Source of the DNA: Opitutia bacterium
GTDB lineage: Bacteria; Verrucomicrobiota; Verrucomicrobiia; Opitutales; Seribacteraceae
NCBI GenBank assembly: GCA_002730975.1
Contig: PCBO01000062.1
Span: 64,213-102,441, forward strand
Direction: 5' to 3'
Length of the DNA stretch: 38,229 nucleotides
Below are positions 1 through 8,820 of the stretch, one piece after another (position 1 is the stretch's first letter; each line of letters opens with the position of its first letter). A program made the position numbers and the translations under genes. The notes under the pieces were generated by a model. That model was given only the letters and a program-made list of their open reading frames with translations. It was not told where the DNA came from and did not search any database.

Positions 1-1109
1 ATCGGAGACTTAGCTGGGCCTGTTTCAACATGTGGAGCGTCTTCTCCCCCAGACAGACGGGGTTGACCTGCCTGTTGTGCGGGGGTCACCTCCGAACCAG
101 CAGAAAGCTCTTCAAACTCCGGATCAACACCAAGGGCTTTTTTCTTTAGATAAAAAGCACCAACAAAGCAAACGGAAGCCAAGATAAAAAAGGGCCAGAA
201 AGTGTCAGACAGAAAAAAAGCGAATGCCAAAAGCATTACCCCCGCAATACCTACCGCTCTTGGATGGATTGTGAGTTGTCGGCCAACGAATTCCCCGAGG
301 TTTGTCTCTTCCGACGAACGAGTTACAAGAATACCAGCAGCAATCGAAACAATTATTGCAGGAATCTGTGAAACCAAACCATCTCCGATTGATAGAATCG
401 TATAGGTTTGAAGAGCATCCGCAATCAGCATATCCCGCTGGAAAAATCCTATCAAAATACCCCCAAGAATATTCACGACGGTAATGAAAATTCCAGCTAT
501 GGCATCTCCGCGAACAAACTTGCTGGCACCATCCATCGAGCCATAAAAATCGGCATCTGACTGAATCTTCTCACGCTGCCTCAAGGCATCCGACTCGGTA
601 ATGATTCCAGCATTAAGTTCGGCATCAATGGACATTTGCTTTCCAGGCATTGCGTCCAAGGTAAAGCGGGCAGTAACTTCAGCGATACGTCCCGAGCCTT
701 TAGTGATCACAACAAAATTGATGATGACGAGAATCAAAAAGATAACGGCGCCAACAACATAATTGCCTCCCACTACAAAGGTTCCGAAAGATTGAATGAC
801 CGAACCCGCATCAGCCTCAAGAAGTATCAAACGAGTCGATGCTACGTTAAGCCCTAAGCGATATAGGGTTACGGCTAGAAGAAGTGTCGGGAAAACAGAA
901 AACTCGGGAGGATCCTTTACATAGATGACCGTCAAGAGTATGAGCAAGGATATCCCGATACTGCAAACAAGCAGAAGACTGAGCAGATCTTTGTGAACGG
1001 GAATAACGAGCAGAAAAATCGCTCCAAACAAACCGAACACGAATGCCAGATCGGCGTGACCGCCCAAATTGCCAAATTTCTCGCGGAGGCGTTGAACGAA
1101 AGCGGACAT
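1..1109 (-). CDS. flhA: Flagellar export gate protein FlhA (3' end cut off by the window)
   Basis: FlhA forms the nonameric export gate of the flagellar type III secretion system and passes substrates to the FliPQR channel. I translated this frame from the ATG at 1109; 369 codons are present of about 690 usual, so the whole membrane half is here and most of the cytoplasmic ring domain is missing. The start reads MSAFVQRLREKFG. Several membrane helices follow, then the family signature around residues 140-175 (ARFTLDAMPGKQMSIDAELN), then more helices to about residue 335. Only 6 nt separate it from flhB, so it is the last visible gene of the operon. Identification is secure from the signature and from its place after flhB. 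Confidence 0.96.
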   Translation of the reverse strand, partial: MSAFVQRLREKFGNLGGHADLAFVFGLFGAIFLLVIPVHKDLLSLLLVCSIGISLLILLTVIYVKDPPEFSVFPTLLLAVTLYRLGLNVASTRLILLEADAGSVIQSFGTFVVGGNYVVGAVIFLILVIINFVVITKGSGRIAEVTARFTLDAMPGKQMSIDAELNAGIITESDALRQREKIQSDADFYGSMDGASKFVRGDAIAGIFITVVNILGGILIGFFQRDMLIADALQTYTILSIGDGLVSQIPAIIVSIAAGILVTRSSEETNLGEFVGRQLTIHPRAVGIAGVMLLAFAFFLSDTFWPFFILASVCFVGAFYLKKKALGVDPEFEELSAGSEVTPAQQAGQPRLSGGEDAPHVETGPAKSP

Positions 1110-1115
1110 AAAAAA

Positions 1116-2225
1116 TCAGGCAGATGAACCAGCCATAAGTCGACGTGCCTTCAGACGATGAAAATAATAGGAGTGCATTTTATAAACATGTGCAAGAATA
1201 CCAGCGACCAAGCTGTAAAATTCACGTGGAATAGGTTCTCCAGCGTTTCCAAGAGCATACAAAGCACGAGCCAATGGTTTATTTTCAACCACGGGGACTT
1301 CAAATTCCGCTGCAATTAATTTTATTCTTCTAGCCAAGAGGTTTTCTCCTTTCGCAATAACTACAGGAGCAAGATCCATGCCTCTTTGATAACGAAGAGC
1401 GACAGCATAGTGCGTCGGGTTAGTAACGACGACATCCGCAGTCCCGACATCTTCAAGATTTTGACCGCCAAGCATCTCCATGGCTTTCTTTCGCTGAGCA
1501 GACTTCACTTCAGGGGCAACCTCTTTGCTTTTCCGCTCTTCTTTCACTTCCTGCTTTGTCATCTTCATCTCCTCGTTATTCTCTTTTTTCTTGATGAGGA
1601 AGTTGATGATAGCGATGACAGCTAGCGTCAAGATAAGCAAAGCAAGCATGGTCACGAACAATTTTTGAATAAATTCAGGTATGTACTGAATGGGTACCGG
1701 GGTATAAAAAATAGGATCGTCGATGAAGATAAGCATGGTTAACCACACGACTGTTCCGATTGCCATAAATTTGAGAAAATCGATCCCGGCGGTTTTTAAT
1801 CCTTTTAGACCAAAAATTCTTTTCGCTCCAGTTATTGGATTCATTTTGCTGAATTTTGGCTCCATTGCCTTTGGGGTAAGGCGAAAACCAGTCTGTAATC
1901 CTTCCGCCAAAAGAGCAGCAAAGAAACAAGCGATCAACATCGGATAAACGATAAGCAAAAGAGATTGATAGGCAGCAATCAAAGTGCTCACTGCTCCCTC
2001 TTGCGTCAGAAATATCTTATGGAGGTTTTCAAACACAGCCCGCGTGAACTCAGCAAGGTCCAAGGCTTTTTGCGCACCGAAGGCTAGAATAAACAAAAGA
2101 CCAGCAAGAAGCGTAAGCGTCATTCCGATCTCAGGCGCTTTGGCGAATTGTCCTTTAGATCTAGACTCGGACAACTTCTTCTCCGTTGGTGGTTCAGTCT
2201 TAGAACTTTTGTCGACGTCGGACAT
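1116..2225 (-). CDS. flhB: Flagellar export switch protein FlhB
   Basis: FlhB is the export gate subunit that switches substrate class from rod/hook to filament. The protein has 369 residues, close to the family norm. It opens with the typical KTEPPTEKKLSESRSKGQ segment and has four hydrophobic stretches up to about residue 211. A charged linker (about 212-250) leads to the cytoplasmic domain with the self-cleavage motif NPTH at residues 269-272 (cleavage expected between N269 and P270), followed by YAVALRY. It lies between fliR and flhA, as in Bacillus and many other bacteria. All key residues are present. Confidence 0.97.
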   Translation of the reverse strand: MSDVDKSSKTEPPTEKKLSESRSKGQFAKAPEIGMTLTLLAGLLFILAFGAQKALDLAEFTRAVFENLHKIFLTQEGAVSTLIAAYQSLLLIVYPMLIACFFAALLAEGLQTGFRLTPKAMEPKFSKMNPITGAKRIFGLKGLKTAGIDFLKFMAIGTVVWLTMLIFIDDPIFYTPVPIQYIPEFIQKLFVTMLALLILTLAVIAIINFLIKKKENNEEMKMTKQEVKEERKSKEVAPEVKSAQRKKAMEMLGGQNLEDVGTADVVVTNPTHYAVALRYQRGMDLAPVVIAKGENLLARRIKLIAAEFEVPVVENKPLARALYALGNAGEPIPREFYSLVAGILAHVYKMHSYYFHRLKARRLMAGSSA

Positions 2226-2249
2226 AAGGCGAAGGTTGAACTGAAGAGG

Positions 2250-3011
2250 TTAGGGTTGAATCAAGTCGAGCATCACATGGGCGGACCTTCGACTGTGATC
2301 CAATACATAAGAAGTAATGAGAAGTAGAGAGGAAATCAGCAATGCCAGACCGCAAACGATTCGAACGGAAAAACTTGTAACAAAGACATTCATTTTTGGG
2401 ACAGCCTTCCCTAGCACGGCAAATGAAATGTTAATTAGAAAGTTCATTGCAATAAATGGAGCAGCCATGAGAGTACCTATAACCCATACGGTCGCCGTTT
2501 CTCGGACAAAGCCAAAAGTGGGATTAGCTTTCTGAAAAAACGAGCCAATGGGAAGCACCTCAAAGCTAAGAGTAAAGGCCAATAAAACATCGTAATGAAT
2601 CCCAGCCACAAAGAAAACCACCAGAGTAAAGTAATAGAGAAGAGTGGTTATGGTGGAATCACTCGAACCCAATAAGGGGTTTACACTGTTACTCGCCATT
2701 AGACCGATCTCATAGGAGATGAGGTGCCCTGCAAGTTCAACAGCAAAGAAGACCATCCGAACAGACATCGCTAACAAAAGTCCAATACATACTTCATTCA
2801 TTGCCAAAAGAATAGCTCCGACAAAATGATAAGCCAGGTCAACGTTAGCGGGAACTAAGGGATTTACCAAAATTGCCAAAAGCAACCCAAAACCTAACCG
2901 AAATCGAGTAGGAATCATCTTACCTGCAAACAATGGGATGCCCATGAAAAAAGCACCAGTTCGTAAAAAAACTAGCACCCATACGATAATATCGGAAGCC
3001 TCAATCGTCAT
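2250..3011 (-). CDS. fliR: Flagellar export channel protein FliR
   Basis: FliR is part of the FliP5Q4R1 export channel. The 253-residue product is almost entirely hydrophobic, with about six membrane segments, and carries the family-typical region around MIPTRFRLGFGLLLA near the N-terminus. The ATG at 3011 overlaps the fliQ stop (ATGA), which suggests translational coupling. Length and gene order (fliP-fliQ-fliR-flhB) agree with the family. Confidence 0.95.
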   Translation of the reverse strand: MTIEASDIIVWVLVFLRTGAFFMGIPLFAGKMIPTRFRLGFGLLLAILVNPLVPANVDLAYHFVGAILLAMNEVCIGLLLAMSVRMVFFAVELAGHLISYEIGLMASNSVNPLLGSSDSTITTLLYYFTLVVFFVAGIHYDVLLAFTLSFEVLPIGSFFQKANPTFGFVRETATVWVIGTLMAAPFIAMNFLINISFAVLGKAVPKMNVFVTSFSVRIVCGLALLISSLLLITSYVLDHSRRSAHVMLDLIQP

Positions 3012-3277
3012 TGTGCCATTATGGGCATAAGATTAAGCATTGAGATGCAAAATTCCATCAATGTCCGCAAAATGAAATTGGCCGAAACAATAATGGCCAA
3101 TGAAACACAAATTAATTTGGGAACGAAGGTTAGGGTTTGCTCCTGAAGACTAGTGATTGACTGAATAAGGCTAACGACCAAGCCTACAACAGTTGCAGTA
3201 CCTAGAATAGGCACGGCCAAAAGCAACCCCGTCTGCAACAGATTCCTCATAATATCGACGGCCATTTCCATCGTCAT
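3008..3277 (-). CDS. fliQ: Flagellar export channel protein FliQ
   Basis: FliQ is the small two-helix subunit of the export channel. The product is 89 residues, the usual length, with two membrane segments (about 15-40 and 52-75) around the conserved ITSLQEQTLTFVPK loop. The start at 3277 has a strong ribosome-binding site, AAAGGAG, 8-9 nt upstream. It follows fliP after a 34-nt gap and overlaps fliR by 4 nt. Confidence 0.95.
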   Translation of the reverse strand: MTMEMAVDIMRNLLQTGLLLAVPILGTATVVGLVVSLIQSITSLQEQTLTFVPKLICVSLAIIVSANFILRTLMEFCISMLNLMPIMAQ

Positions 3278-3311
3278 GATGTTGTACTCCTTTAGGGTTG
3301 AATTAGCCCAC

Positions 3312-4097
3312 TCAACCCACGTTGAAACTATTAACGAGCGACTGGATCACCAGATACCAACCATCCACTAAAACAAACAAAAGCAATTTAAATGGCATGG
3401 AGATAACGACGGGAGGCATCATCATCATTCCCATGGACATAAGCGATGAAGCCACAATGAAATCGACGATAATGAAAGGGATGAAGATGAGAAAACCCAT
3501 CTGAAACGCGGTTCTGAGCTCACTGAGAACAAAAGATGGAACGACAACGCTTAAAGGGATTTCTTCTCGCGTCATAGCTCCTTGACGGGAAATCTCCAAA
3601 AAGAATTGTGCATCCGACTGCCGAGTCTGAGTCATCATAAAGTCCTTCATGTGAGCTGTTGCTAGCATAAGTGCATCACCAGACTTCATTTCACCCGACA
3701 TGTAAGGTGTCGCGGCATCGTCATAGATTCGATCCCAAACAGGGCCCATAATAAAAAAAGTGAGAAAGAGTGCTAAGCCGATAATAATCTGACTAGATGG
3801 TGCCGCGTTTACCCCGATAGCGTTACGGACAAAGCCCAGGACGATAACAATACGTGTAAAACAAGTCATCATCATGATGACGGACGGTCCGAGGGAAAGA
3901 ATCGTCATGGCGACAACGAGTTGGATGCCGACACCGAAATCCCCTTCGTCGTTTGAACCGGAAACATCTATTCTGAGACCAGGAGCACCTGTTCCGGTGG
4001 TTTGGGCAAAGGCATCTCCAGAACACAGCAACAGAAATGCAATCGCTAATGCCGGCAAACACAAGTTGAGCCACGTACACTTTTTAAAAAGTCTCAA
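3312..4097 (-). CDS. fliP: Flagellar export channel protein FliP, TTG start
   Basis: FliP is the main subunit of the export channel. The product is 261 residues. It begins with a cleavable signal peptide (residues 1 to about 31, ending GDAFA), as is usual for FliP, followed by a periplasmic stretch and about four membrane segments with the conserved MMMTCFTRIVIVLGFVRNA region (about residues 76-95). The start is TTG at 4097, overlapping the fliO stop as TTGA and preceded by the Shine-Dalgarno-like GGAGAGG. The signal peptide begins at this codon (RLFKK, then a hydrophobic core), which supports the choice. Confidence 0.96.
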   Translation of the reverse strand: MRLFKKCTWLNLCLPALAIAFLLLCSGDAFAQTTGTGAPGLRIDVSGSNDEGDFGVGIQLVVAMTILSLGPSVIMMMTCFTRIVIVLGFVRNAIGVNAAPSSQIIIGLALFLTFFIMGPVWDRIYDDAATPYMSGEMKSGDALMLATAHMKDFMMTQTRQSDAQFFLEISRQGAMTREEIPLSVVVPSFVLSELRTAFQMGFLIFIPFIIVDFIVASSLMSMGMMMMPPVVISMPFKLLLFVLVDGWYLVIQSLVNSFNVG

Positions 4098-4549
4098 AGG
4101 ATTACCTCTCCGTCATGATGGCCACTTTCAACAGCACTACCAAGTACTTTATCAAAGTTATTCTCAGCAGCATTAGCAGACTTCAGTTGAGAAAGATGAT
4201 TAATCCCATTCTGGCTAACTCCTAATAAATGACGTTCTTTTTCAAATTCAGCCACAACGAGAAACTGTCTATTACCCAAAGAACATGTATCGGCGAGATG
4301 AATTTTTCCTGAAATATTGGCTTTCACTCCAAAACGCTTTTGCTTGTAGAAATAGTTAAGCAAGAGGGCGGCTGAACCAAGAAAGGCCAAAAGAGCGATA
4401 ACCTTGGCTCCCCCCCACAATAAATCTTGTGCCCCTGTTGGTAGTTTGGCTGTTTCGGAGAGTGCCAAACAGTCCAAGGCACATACGCTTGCTGCCATCG
4501 ACGACGATGCTGCAATAAAAGCAAGCATCGCAAAGGGGGCAACTTTCAC
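4094..4549 (-). CDS. fliO: FliO-like flagellar assembly protein, GTG start
   Basis: FliO is a poorly conserved membrane protein that helps FliP assemble. The 151-residue product has an N-terminal signal-like segment (about 1-24), a second hydrophobic helix (about 45-67), then a soluble domain with the ISGKIHLADTCSLGNRQFLVVAEF pattern seen in FliO/FliZ. The assignment depends mainly on position between fliN and fliP, plus the helix-then-small-cytoplasmic-domain layout. The start is GTG at 4549, overlapping the fliN stop (GTGA). No clear ribosome-binding site is seen, so coupling to fliN is likely. Confidence 0.85.
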   Translation of the reverse strand: MKVAPFAMLAFIAASSSMAASVCALDCLALSETAKLPTGAQDLLWGGAKVIALLAFLGSAALLLNYFYKQKRFGVKANISGKIHLADTCSLGNRQFLVVAEFEKERHLLGVSQNGINHLSQLKSANAAENNFDKVLGSAVESGHHDGEVIL

Positions 4550-4794
4550 GGAGCGGAATCTACAATCTCCGTTATCTTCAAGCCGAAACGATCGTTCACA
4601 ACGACGACTTCGCCGTAAGCAATCAATTTACCGTTAACAAGAAGACCGACAGGATCCTTCGCATTCTGCTTCAATTGAATCTGAGCTCCAGGGCTTAATT
4701 CAACGACTTCTCTCATTGGGAGCTCTGCAGTTCCCAACTGTACGGTCGCCTTCACTTTAACATCCATCACGACATCCATTTTCCTGCTATCCAT
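4546..4794 (-). CDS. fliN: Flagellar motor switch protein FliN
   Basis: FliN forms the base of the C-ring and helps dock the export ATPase complex. I choose the ATG at 4794 (82 residues), which overlaps the fliM stop by 8 nt. A longer frame starting at 4902 lies inside fliM and lacks family similarity. The protein is just the SpoA/FliN domain: V-K-A-T-V-Q-L-G-T-A-E-L near residue 14, then LVNGKLIAYGEVVVVNDRFGLKI near the C-terminus, which are the conserved strands of the family. It lacks the N-terminal extension of many FliN proteins. An alternative ATG lies five codons downstream at 4779. Confidence 0.93.
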   Translation of the reverse strand: MDSRKMDVVMDVKVKATVQLGTAELPMREVVELSPGAQIQLKQNAKDPVGLLVNGKLIAYGEVVVVNDRFGLKITEIVDSAP

Positions 4795-5800
4795 GACTTT
4801 TTCCCAATAGGTTGTTTGCCTCAACGCAACTTTCGTTGACCTTAAAGGCAACTTGTTCTCCCTCCAGTCCGATTTCTCCGACAAAACATGTACGATCTTC
4901 AATTCTAATTTTAGTTTCGCTGATCAGTCGAGTAGGCATTTCTACGACATCGTCGACGCGCAGTGCCATCAAGTCTCGGACGGATAGCTCAAAAGCATCC
5001 CACTCAGCCGACAATGGGACAAGTATGTCATCGTAGACATCTTGCCATCGAGCAGGTTTGGCCGAAGCTTGCTCTAAAGTTTTATCCGGGGCAAGCATTC
5101 GGTTAATCAAGGGCTCGAGGGTATAATAAGGAACGGCGATCCTAATTGGTCCCGTAACATCTCCGAATGAAGCTTCCATATTCAAGATCAACATCATTGC
5201 ATCAGATGGAGACGTTTGCAGAAACCGACCGCTAGTCTCATTGCCAATGATCGATGGGTGAAGAGTCATGAGGTCCTGCCACTGCTTACACCACTCTTCT
5301 AAAATAATGACATTAAAATCATCCACCAAAGCTTTTTCAATATCAGTCAGTCCACGTTCCTCAGGAGTAGTAGAACCACGCCCTCCCAACACTCTATCTA
5401 CGACTGTCGACGCAAGGTGTGAATTAACGTCAAGTAGGCAAACTCCGTTTAATTCCTGAATTTTAAAGAGTGTAACGCATGAAGGCACTTTCACCGACTG
5501 AGTAAAATTACTGTACAAATCCTCCGAAACATCGTCCAGAGTAAGGTTGAACTCCGTTCGAAGAAACATCGATAGATGCCCTGCCAAGTAATAAACAAAT
5601 TGCTCACTCTTGGTCTTCAGTTTTGTTAAATCTGATTCGGTAAGTACGATAGGATTGGTGAAATCGTATTTCTTTACTTTGACTTCGGCGTCGGCAGCAA
5701 AACGCTCACCGTCACAACGAAAGATGGGTTGCCCTACTCCAGTTCCCTCGATTTCGCTTATGTCGAAGCTTTCATCTTCGAGTGATGGATCGTTGGACAT
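4787..5800 (-). CDS. fliM: Flagellar motor switch protein FliM
   Basis: FliM links FliG to FliN in the C-ring and normally binds phosphorylated CheY through an N-terminal peptide. The product has 337 residues. The middle domain carries GGRGS near residue 138 (the GGxG motif that contacts FliG), then LTDIEKALVDDF. The C-terminal SpoA domain (about 255-330) contains VRDLMALRVDDVVEMP. The N-terminus (SNDPSLEDESFDISEIEG) does not show the usual LSQxEIDALL CheY-binding motif. It sits between fliL and fliN. Confidence 0.95.
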   Translation of the reverse strand: MSNDPSLEDESFDISEIEGTGVGQPIFRCDGERFAADAEVKVKKYDFTNPIVLTESDLTKLKTKSEQFVYYLAGHLSMFLRTEFNLTLDDVSEDLYSNFTQSVKVPSCVTLFKIQELNGVCLLDVNSHLASTVVDRVLGGRGSTTPEERGLTDIEKALVDDFNVIILEEWCKQWQDLMTLHPSIIGNETSGRFLQTSPSDAMMLILNMEASFGDVTGPIRIAVPYYTLEPLINRMLAPDKTLEQASAKPARWQDVYDDILVPLSAEWDAFELSVRDLMALRVDDVVEMPTRLISETKIRIEDRTCFVGEIGLEGEQVAFKVNESCVEANNLLGKSHG

Positions 5801-5823
5801 CGGTCTAAATAGTATAGAATGCT

Positions 5824-5836
5824 TAGGTCAAACCTA
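5824..5836. repeat. Small inverted repeat between fliL and fliM
   Basis: TAGGT-CAA-ACCTA forms a perfect 5-bp stem with a 3-nt loop in the 56-nt gap between fliL and fliM. No T-run follows on the minus strand, so it is not a convincing terminator. It could be an RNA processing or stability hairpin, or chance. Confidence 0.3.
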
Positions 5837-5856
5837 GAAGAGTATGACTTAGTTAC

Positions 5857-6390
5857 TTATTGGATAACAAATTGGGTAAAGTAAATCTGCCGAATCAGAT
5901 CGCTCTCACCATCACGATATTTTCGCAGAACACCGGAAAAACCTTTTTTAAGATCAATGCGAACCCGCTCCTGAAATCCATCAAGCTGTGCATCTTCGTA
6001 AGTATAGTTGCCGAGAATAGTGAGTGCCTTATCCCTGATGCGATGTTCATTTTGCTCGAGAATTTTTTCGAAGTCTCCTGCCAGACCTTCCATTTTGAGC
6101 TGAACATCGATGTATCGAGCCTTTACTGGTCCACCAAGATTAGTGATCAAATCATTAAGTTCGTAGAACTTTTCATCTCCTGATGGCTCGATGTCCAATG
6201 GCTGACCACCTTCAGTGATTATAGGTTTCACAGTCTCTTCAGGTTTGAGGGAATTGATCATGATGAAAGTGGCTCCAGCAGATAATCCTACAGCAAGTAA
6301 TACCCCAATTATCACAGGAATCAAATTACCGCCGCCGCTTTTAGCAGGAGCGTCATGACTATCAGGGAGTTCATCAATTTGTGCACACAT
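5857..6390 (-). CDS. fliL: Flagellar basal body protein FliL
   Basis: FliL is a single-pass inner-membrane protein that surrounds the stator near the basal body. The product has 177 residues with a short cytoplasmic N-terminus, one membrane helix (about 23-46) and a periplasmic domain. That domain includes FYELNDLITNLGGPVKARYI and ends with the family-typical IRQIYFTQFVIQ, as in FliL C-termini ending in FTxFVVQ. It lies between flgE and fliM. A short inverted repeat is in the gap to fliM. Confidence 0.92.
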   Translation of the reverse strand: MCAQIDELPDSHDAPAKSGGGNLIPVIIGVLLAVGLSAGATFIMINSLKPEETVKPIITEGGQPLDIEPSGDEKFYELNDLITNLGGPVKARYIDVQLKMEGLAGDFEKILEQNEHRIRDKALTILGNYTYEDAQLDGFQERVRIDLKKGFSGVLRKYRDGESDLIRQIYFTQFVIQ

Positions 6391-6415
6391 AACGAGACCT
6401 AGGTTAAATATTCGA

Positions 6416-7267
6416 TTATCGTTTCAAATTAATGGCTTCCGAGAGTATCATGTCTGATGTAGTGACAACTCGGGAACCAGCTTGAAAAGAGCGTTGATGG
6501 GTGATCATGGATGCAAACTCGTTAGTGAGATCCACGTTCGAAAGTTCAAGAGCATATTGTCGAATTTTGCCATTGGATCCAATAGTCGGCACAGGATTAT
6601 CCAACTGTCCTGCTATATTCTGACCCGCCAAACCGTTTGAAAAATAACCATTACCGACACGGCGTAGGTATTGCGGTGCCGAAAAGTTGACGAGCTTAAC
6701 TTGACCAGCGGCACGTAGAGTGTCTTGGCCATCTTTATTCACGAGAAGGTTGACTTTGCCATCTTCCTCCACTCGACGAGCCAGTATAGTTTCGCCATTC
6801 TGAGGTCCAAGAAGCAATCCGCCGTCTTGACCTTGAAGTTGATAGCGAAATCTATCTCGGGTCACTACCGCACCAGCTATGTTTGTTTCATATGAACCCG
6901 CACGAGTGTAGAACAACTCGCCAGTTGCAGGATCGGTAACCTCGAAAAAACCACCTGCGTTAGGAAGTGCGCCTCCTTCAATCGCTAAGTCAAGATCAAG
7001 ACCCGTAACATCTATAGTGCCTTGATTAAAGTTTGAACTAACCGAGGCGACGCCAACGCCGGTACCAAACTGCTGTACTTGATTACGAGGACCACCATCA
7101 CCGTTAGACTCAGCATCTTGAACGTGAAGATAAAAATTGTCGGAGTAATTTACTCGAGAAGACTTGTAGCCTAAAGAGTTAACATTAGCAATGTTGTTCC
7201 CTAAGTTTTGAAGCCCTTGCGTAAGACTTTTCAAGGCAGAGACACCGTTGTGCAAGGAAGCTATCAT
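6416..7267 (-). CDS. flgE: Flagellar hook protein FlgE, short form
   Basis: This is an axial protein of the FlgE/F/G family. It has the N-terminal rod-type helix with NNIANVNSLGYKSSR (about residues 23-38), a mid-region GTGVGVASVSSNFNQGTID, and the C-terminal helix SNVDLTNEFASMITHQRSF. The C-terminal wording and the position right after flgD point to the hook protein FlgE rather than FlgG. At 283 residues it is much shorter than enterobacterial FlgE (about 400), but B. subtilis FlgE in the same operon place is also short (about 264). The outer D2-type domain appears to be absent. FlgF/FlgG remain possible alternatives. Confidence 0.88.
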   Translation of the reverse strand: MIASLHNGVSALKSLTQGLQNLGNNIANVNSLGYKSSRVNYSDNFYLHVQDAESNGDGGPRNQVQQFGTGVGVASVSSNFNQGTIDVTGLDLDLAIEGGALPNAGGFFEVTDPATGELFYTRAGSYETNIAGAVVTRDRFRYQLQGQDGGLLLGPQNGETILARRVEEDGKVNLLVNKDGQDTLRAAGQVKLVNFSAPQYLRRVGNGYFSNGLAGQNIAGQLDNPVPTIGSNGKIRQYALELSNVDLTNEFASMITHQRSFQAGSRVVTTSDMILSEAINLKR

Positions 7268-7300
7268 AATATCATGTGGATTCGAACAGTATGAATGAAA

Positions 7301-7753
7301 TTACTTAGAGACTGGTTCGTCGACCAGTTCAACCCTGACAATATTTGAAATGGGATACGCTTTGCCATCAACAGTTACCGTAATTTGTCCATCATCAGAA
7401 CGCTCCACGGCTTCAGCAACTGAAGATTTTCGTTCACCACTGTCAGTTTCGACCGTTACCTTGCGGCCAAGATAGGCTTGAGTAGCGACTTGGCTTTGGG
7501 ATTCGGCAAATTCCGTAAAACTTTGTGTGAACTTTTGTTGATTCTCCAGCGATGCCACATTCGCCATCTGAGAAATGAACTCAGTATCCTTCATCGGTTC
7601 GAGAGGGTCTTGGTTGGCAATTTGAGTAGTGAGCAACTGAAGAAAATCCTCCATGCCCATGGTATTGCTACTGCTGCTTGAAGGGTTACCAGAGAACGCG
7701 TCTGTACGAGGATTTGAGTCAGTTCTAGGTGTTGTTAACGCTGAATCAATCAT
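7301..7753 (-). CDS. flgD: Flagellar hook cap / scaffold protein FlgD
   Basis: FlgD caps the growing hook. The product has 150 residues. It has a Ser/Asn/Thr-rich flexible N-terminus, then the diagnostic MEDFLQLLTTQIANQDPLEP block (about residues 33-52) and FISQMANVASLENQ. A short C-terminal part starting AYLGRKVTVETDSG resembles the Tudor-like half of FlgD. The FnIII-like domain of longer FlgD proteins is missing, as in the Bacillus form. It lies directly upstream of flgE, as expected for a hook cap. Confidence 0.94.
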   Translation of the reverse strand: MIDSALTTPRTDSNPRTDAFSGNPSSSSSNTMGMEDFLQLLTTQIANQDPLEPMKDTEFISQMANVASLENQQKFTQSFTEFAESQSQVATQAYLGRKVTVETDSGERKSSVAEAVERSDDGQITVTVDGKAYPISNIVRVELVDEPVSK

Positions 7754-7794
7754 TTGGAATAAAACTAAATTTTAAAATTAGGATGAAATTCAAA

Positions 7795-8808
7795 TTAAGC
7801 TGCTTTGGAAACGGAATCTCCAAGCTCGTGATAACTCGATGCCACTAGGCAACCCTCACAACTAAAACCAAAGGCTGCCAAGGAATCTGAGATAGGTCCC
7901 GATCCCGAGCGAAGGGATTTCCGTAATTCTTGATCCGGGGAAATGAAAGCTACCCGAACTTTCTTACCAGTAAGCTCGACCTTAACACTGAGTTTACTAC
8001 CTCCGGGCAAATCCAAAGCAAAACGGGCAACTCGACGCCCATCCCGTGAAAGCAATGCCAATCGTGCCGCAAGGACGGGCAACACAGGTCGCAAATGCTC
8101 GGGTACGGAAATTTTGCCTGACTGAGTTTGACTTAGCAGGGATGAGTCGGTGCGACTCACCTTATCATCGGCAATGCCTTGGAACTCAAATCGATCGATC
8201 ACTTTGTTCGTGGATTTGTTGGAAGTTGAATCGGACACTTTAATGTGTTGAGCACGTTTCGCGCCATGCCGCTTCCCATCATTCGTATCCCCTTGGCGAT
8301 CAGGGTGACAATACCTATCCCCTTTTTCAGACGAACTAGGTTCTTGCATCGGACTTCGTGCCTTGACGAGTGTGCTCGAGGATAAGGTGTCAGCTGGCCG
8401 AATCGCGGTGAGCCCACGATTCATCTGTCCCTGCAGTCTAGCTGGATGAAGCTTCGATTTTGGAATTTCAGATAAAAGTTTTGAGTCTCGCTGGAGAATG
8501 CCAACAGACTTTTGCTTGGGAGAATTAAGAGCTTTATCACTAGATGGAGCTAACGTAGGATTTGTTGTTGCACGAACACTGTGTAGAGTTTGCTTAAGGT
8601 TGGTAACTGCTCGCTCGGTGCTAGCACCACTCTTTCCTTGCTGAGTCCCTCCGGCTTGCCTTTGCCGTCCACGAGCACTCATTGCTGCTGCATCTCCAGG
8701 TAACCAAAAGCTACCGAATGATCCTACCGTGGAGCTTTGCGAGGCAGGAGGCGAGGCAGGTCCTGGGGATGCCGAGTTTACAGCGATACTTGAAGGAGAA
8801 ACTTGCAC
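7795..8808 (-). CDS. fliK: Hook-length control protein FliK-like
   Basis: FliK measures hook length and triggers the FlhB specificity switch. The product has 337 residues. Residues 1 to about 230 are low-complexity, rich in Ser, Lys, Pro and Gln, as is typical for the ruler part. The C-terminal 100 residues (LRPVLPVLAARLALLSRDG, then LDLPGGSKLSVKVELTGKKVRVAFIS) resemble the FliK C-terminal domain that contacts FlhB. Sequence conservation is weak, so position between the ylxF/motE-like gene and flgD adds much of the support. Confidence 0.82.
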   Translation of the reverse strand: MQVSPSSIAVNSASPGPASPPASQSSTVGSFGSFWLPGDAAAMSARGRQRQAGGTQQGKSGASTERAVTNLKQTLHSVRATTNPTLAPSSDKALNSPKQKSVGILQRDSKLLSEIPKSKLHPARLQGQMNRGLTAIRPADTLSSSTLVKARSPMQEPSSSEKGDRYCHPDRQGDTNDGKRHGAKRAQHIKVSDSTSNKSTNKVIDRFEFQGIADDKVSRTDSSLLSQTQSGKISVPEHLRPVLPVLAARLALLSRDGRRVARFALDLPGGSKLSVKVELTGKKVRVAFISPDQELRKSLRSGSGPISDSLAAFGFSCEGCLVASSYHELGDSVSKAA

Positions 8809-8820
8809 AACGGAAACCTA

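Noticed and set aside
4795-4902. Longer fliN frame starting at 4902
   Set aside because: The extra 36 residues lie inside fliM in another frame and do not resemble FliN; ATG 4794 fits the family and the overlap pattern.
5801-5856. Possible internal promoter between fliL and fliM (TTGACC ... TATACT)
   Set aside because: The two boxes are only 9 nt apart, too close for a sigma-70 promoter.
6416-7267. Unusually small hook protein as a novelty
   Set aside because: Short FlgE proteins of similar length are known in Bacillus operons of the same order, so the size alone is not new.
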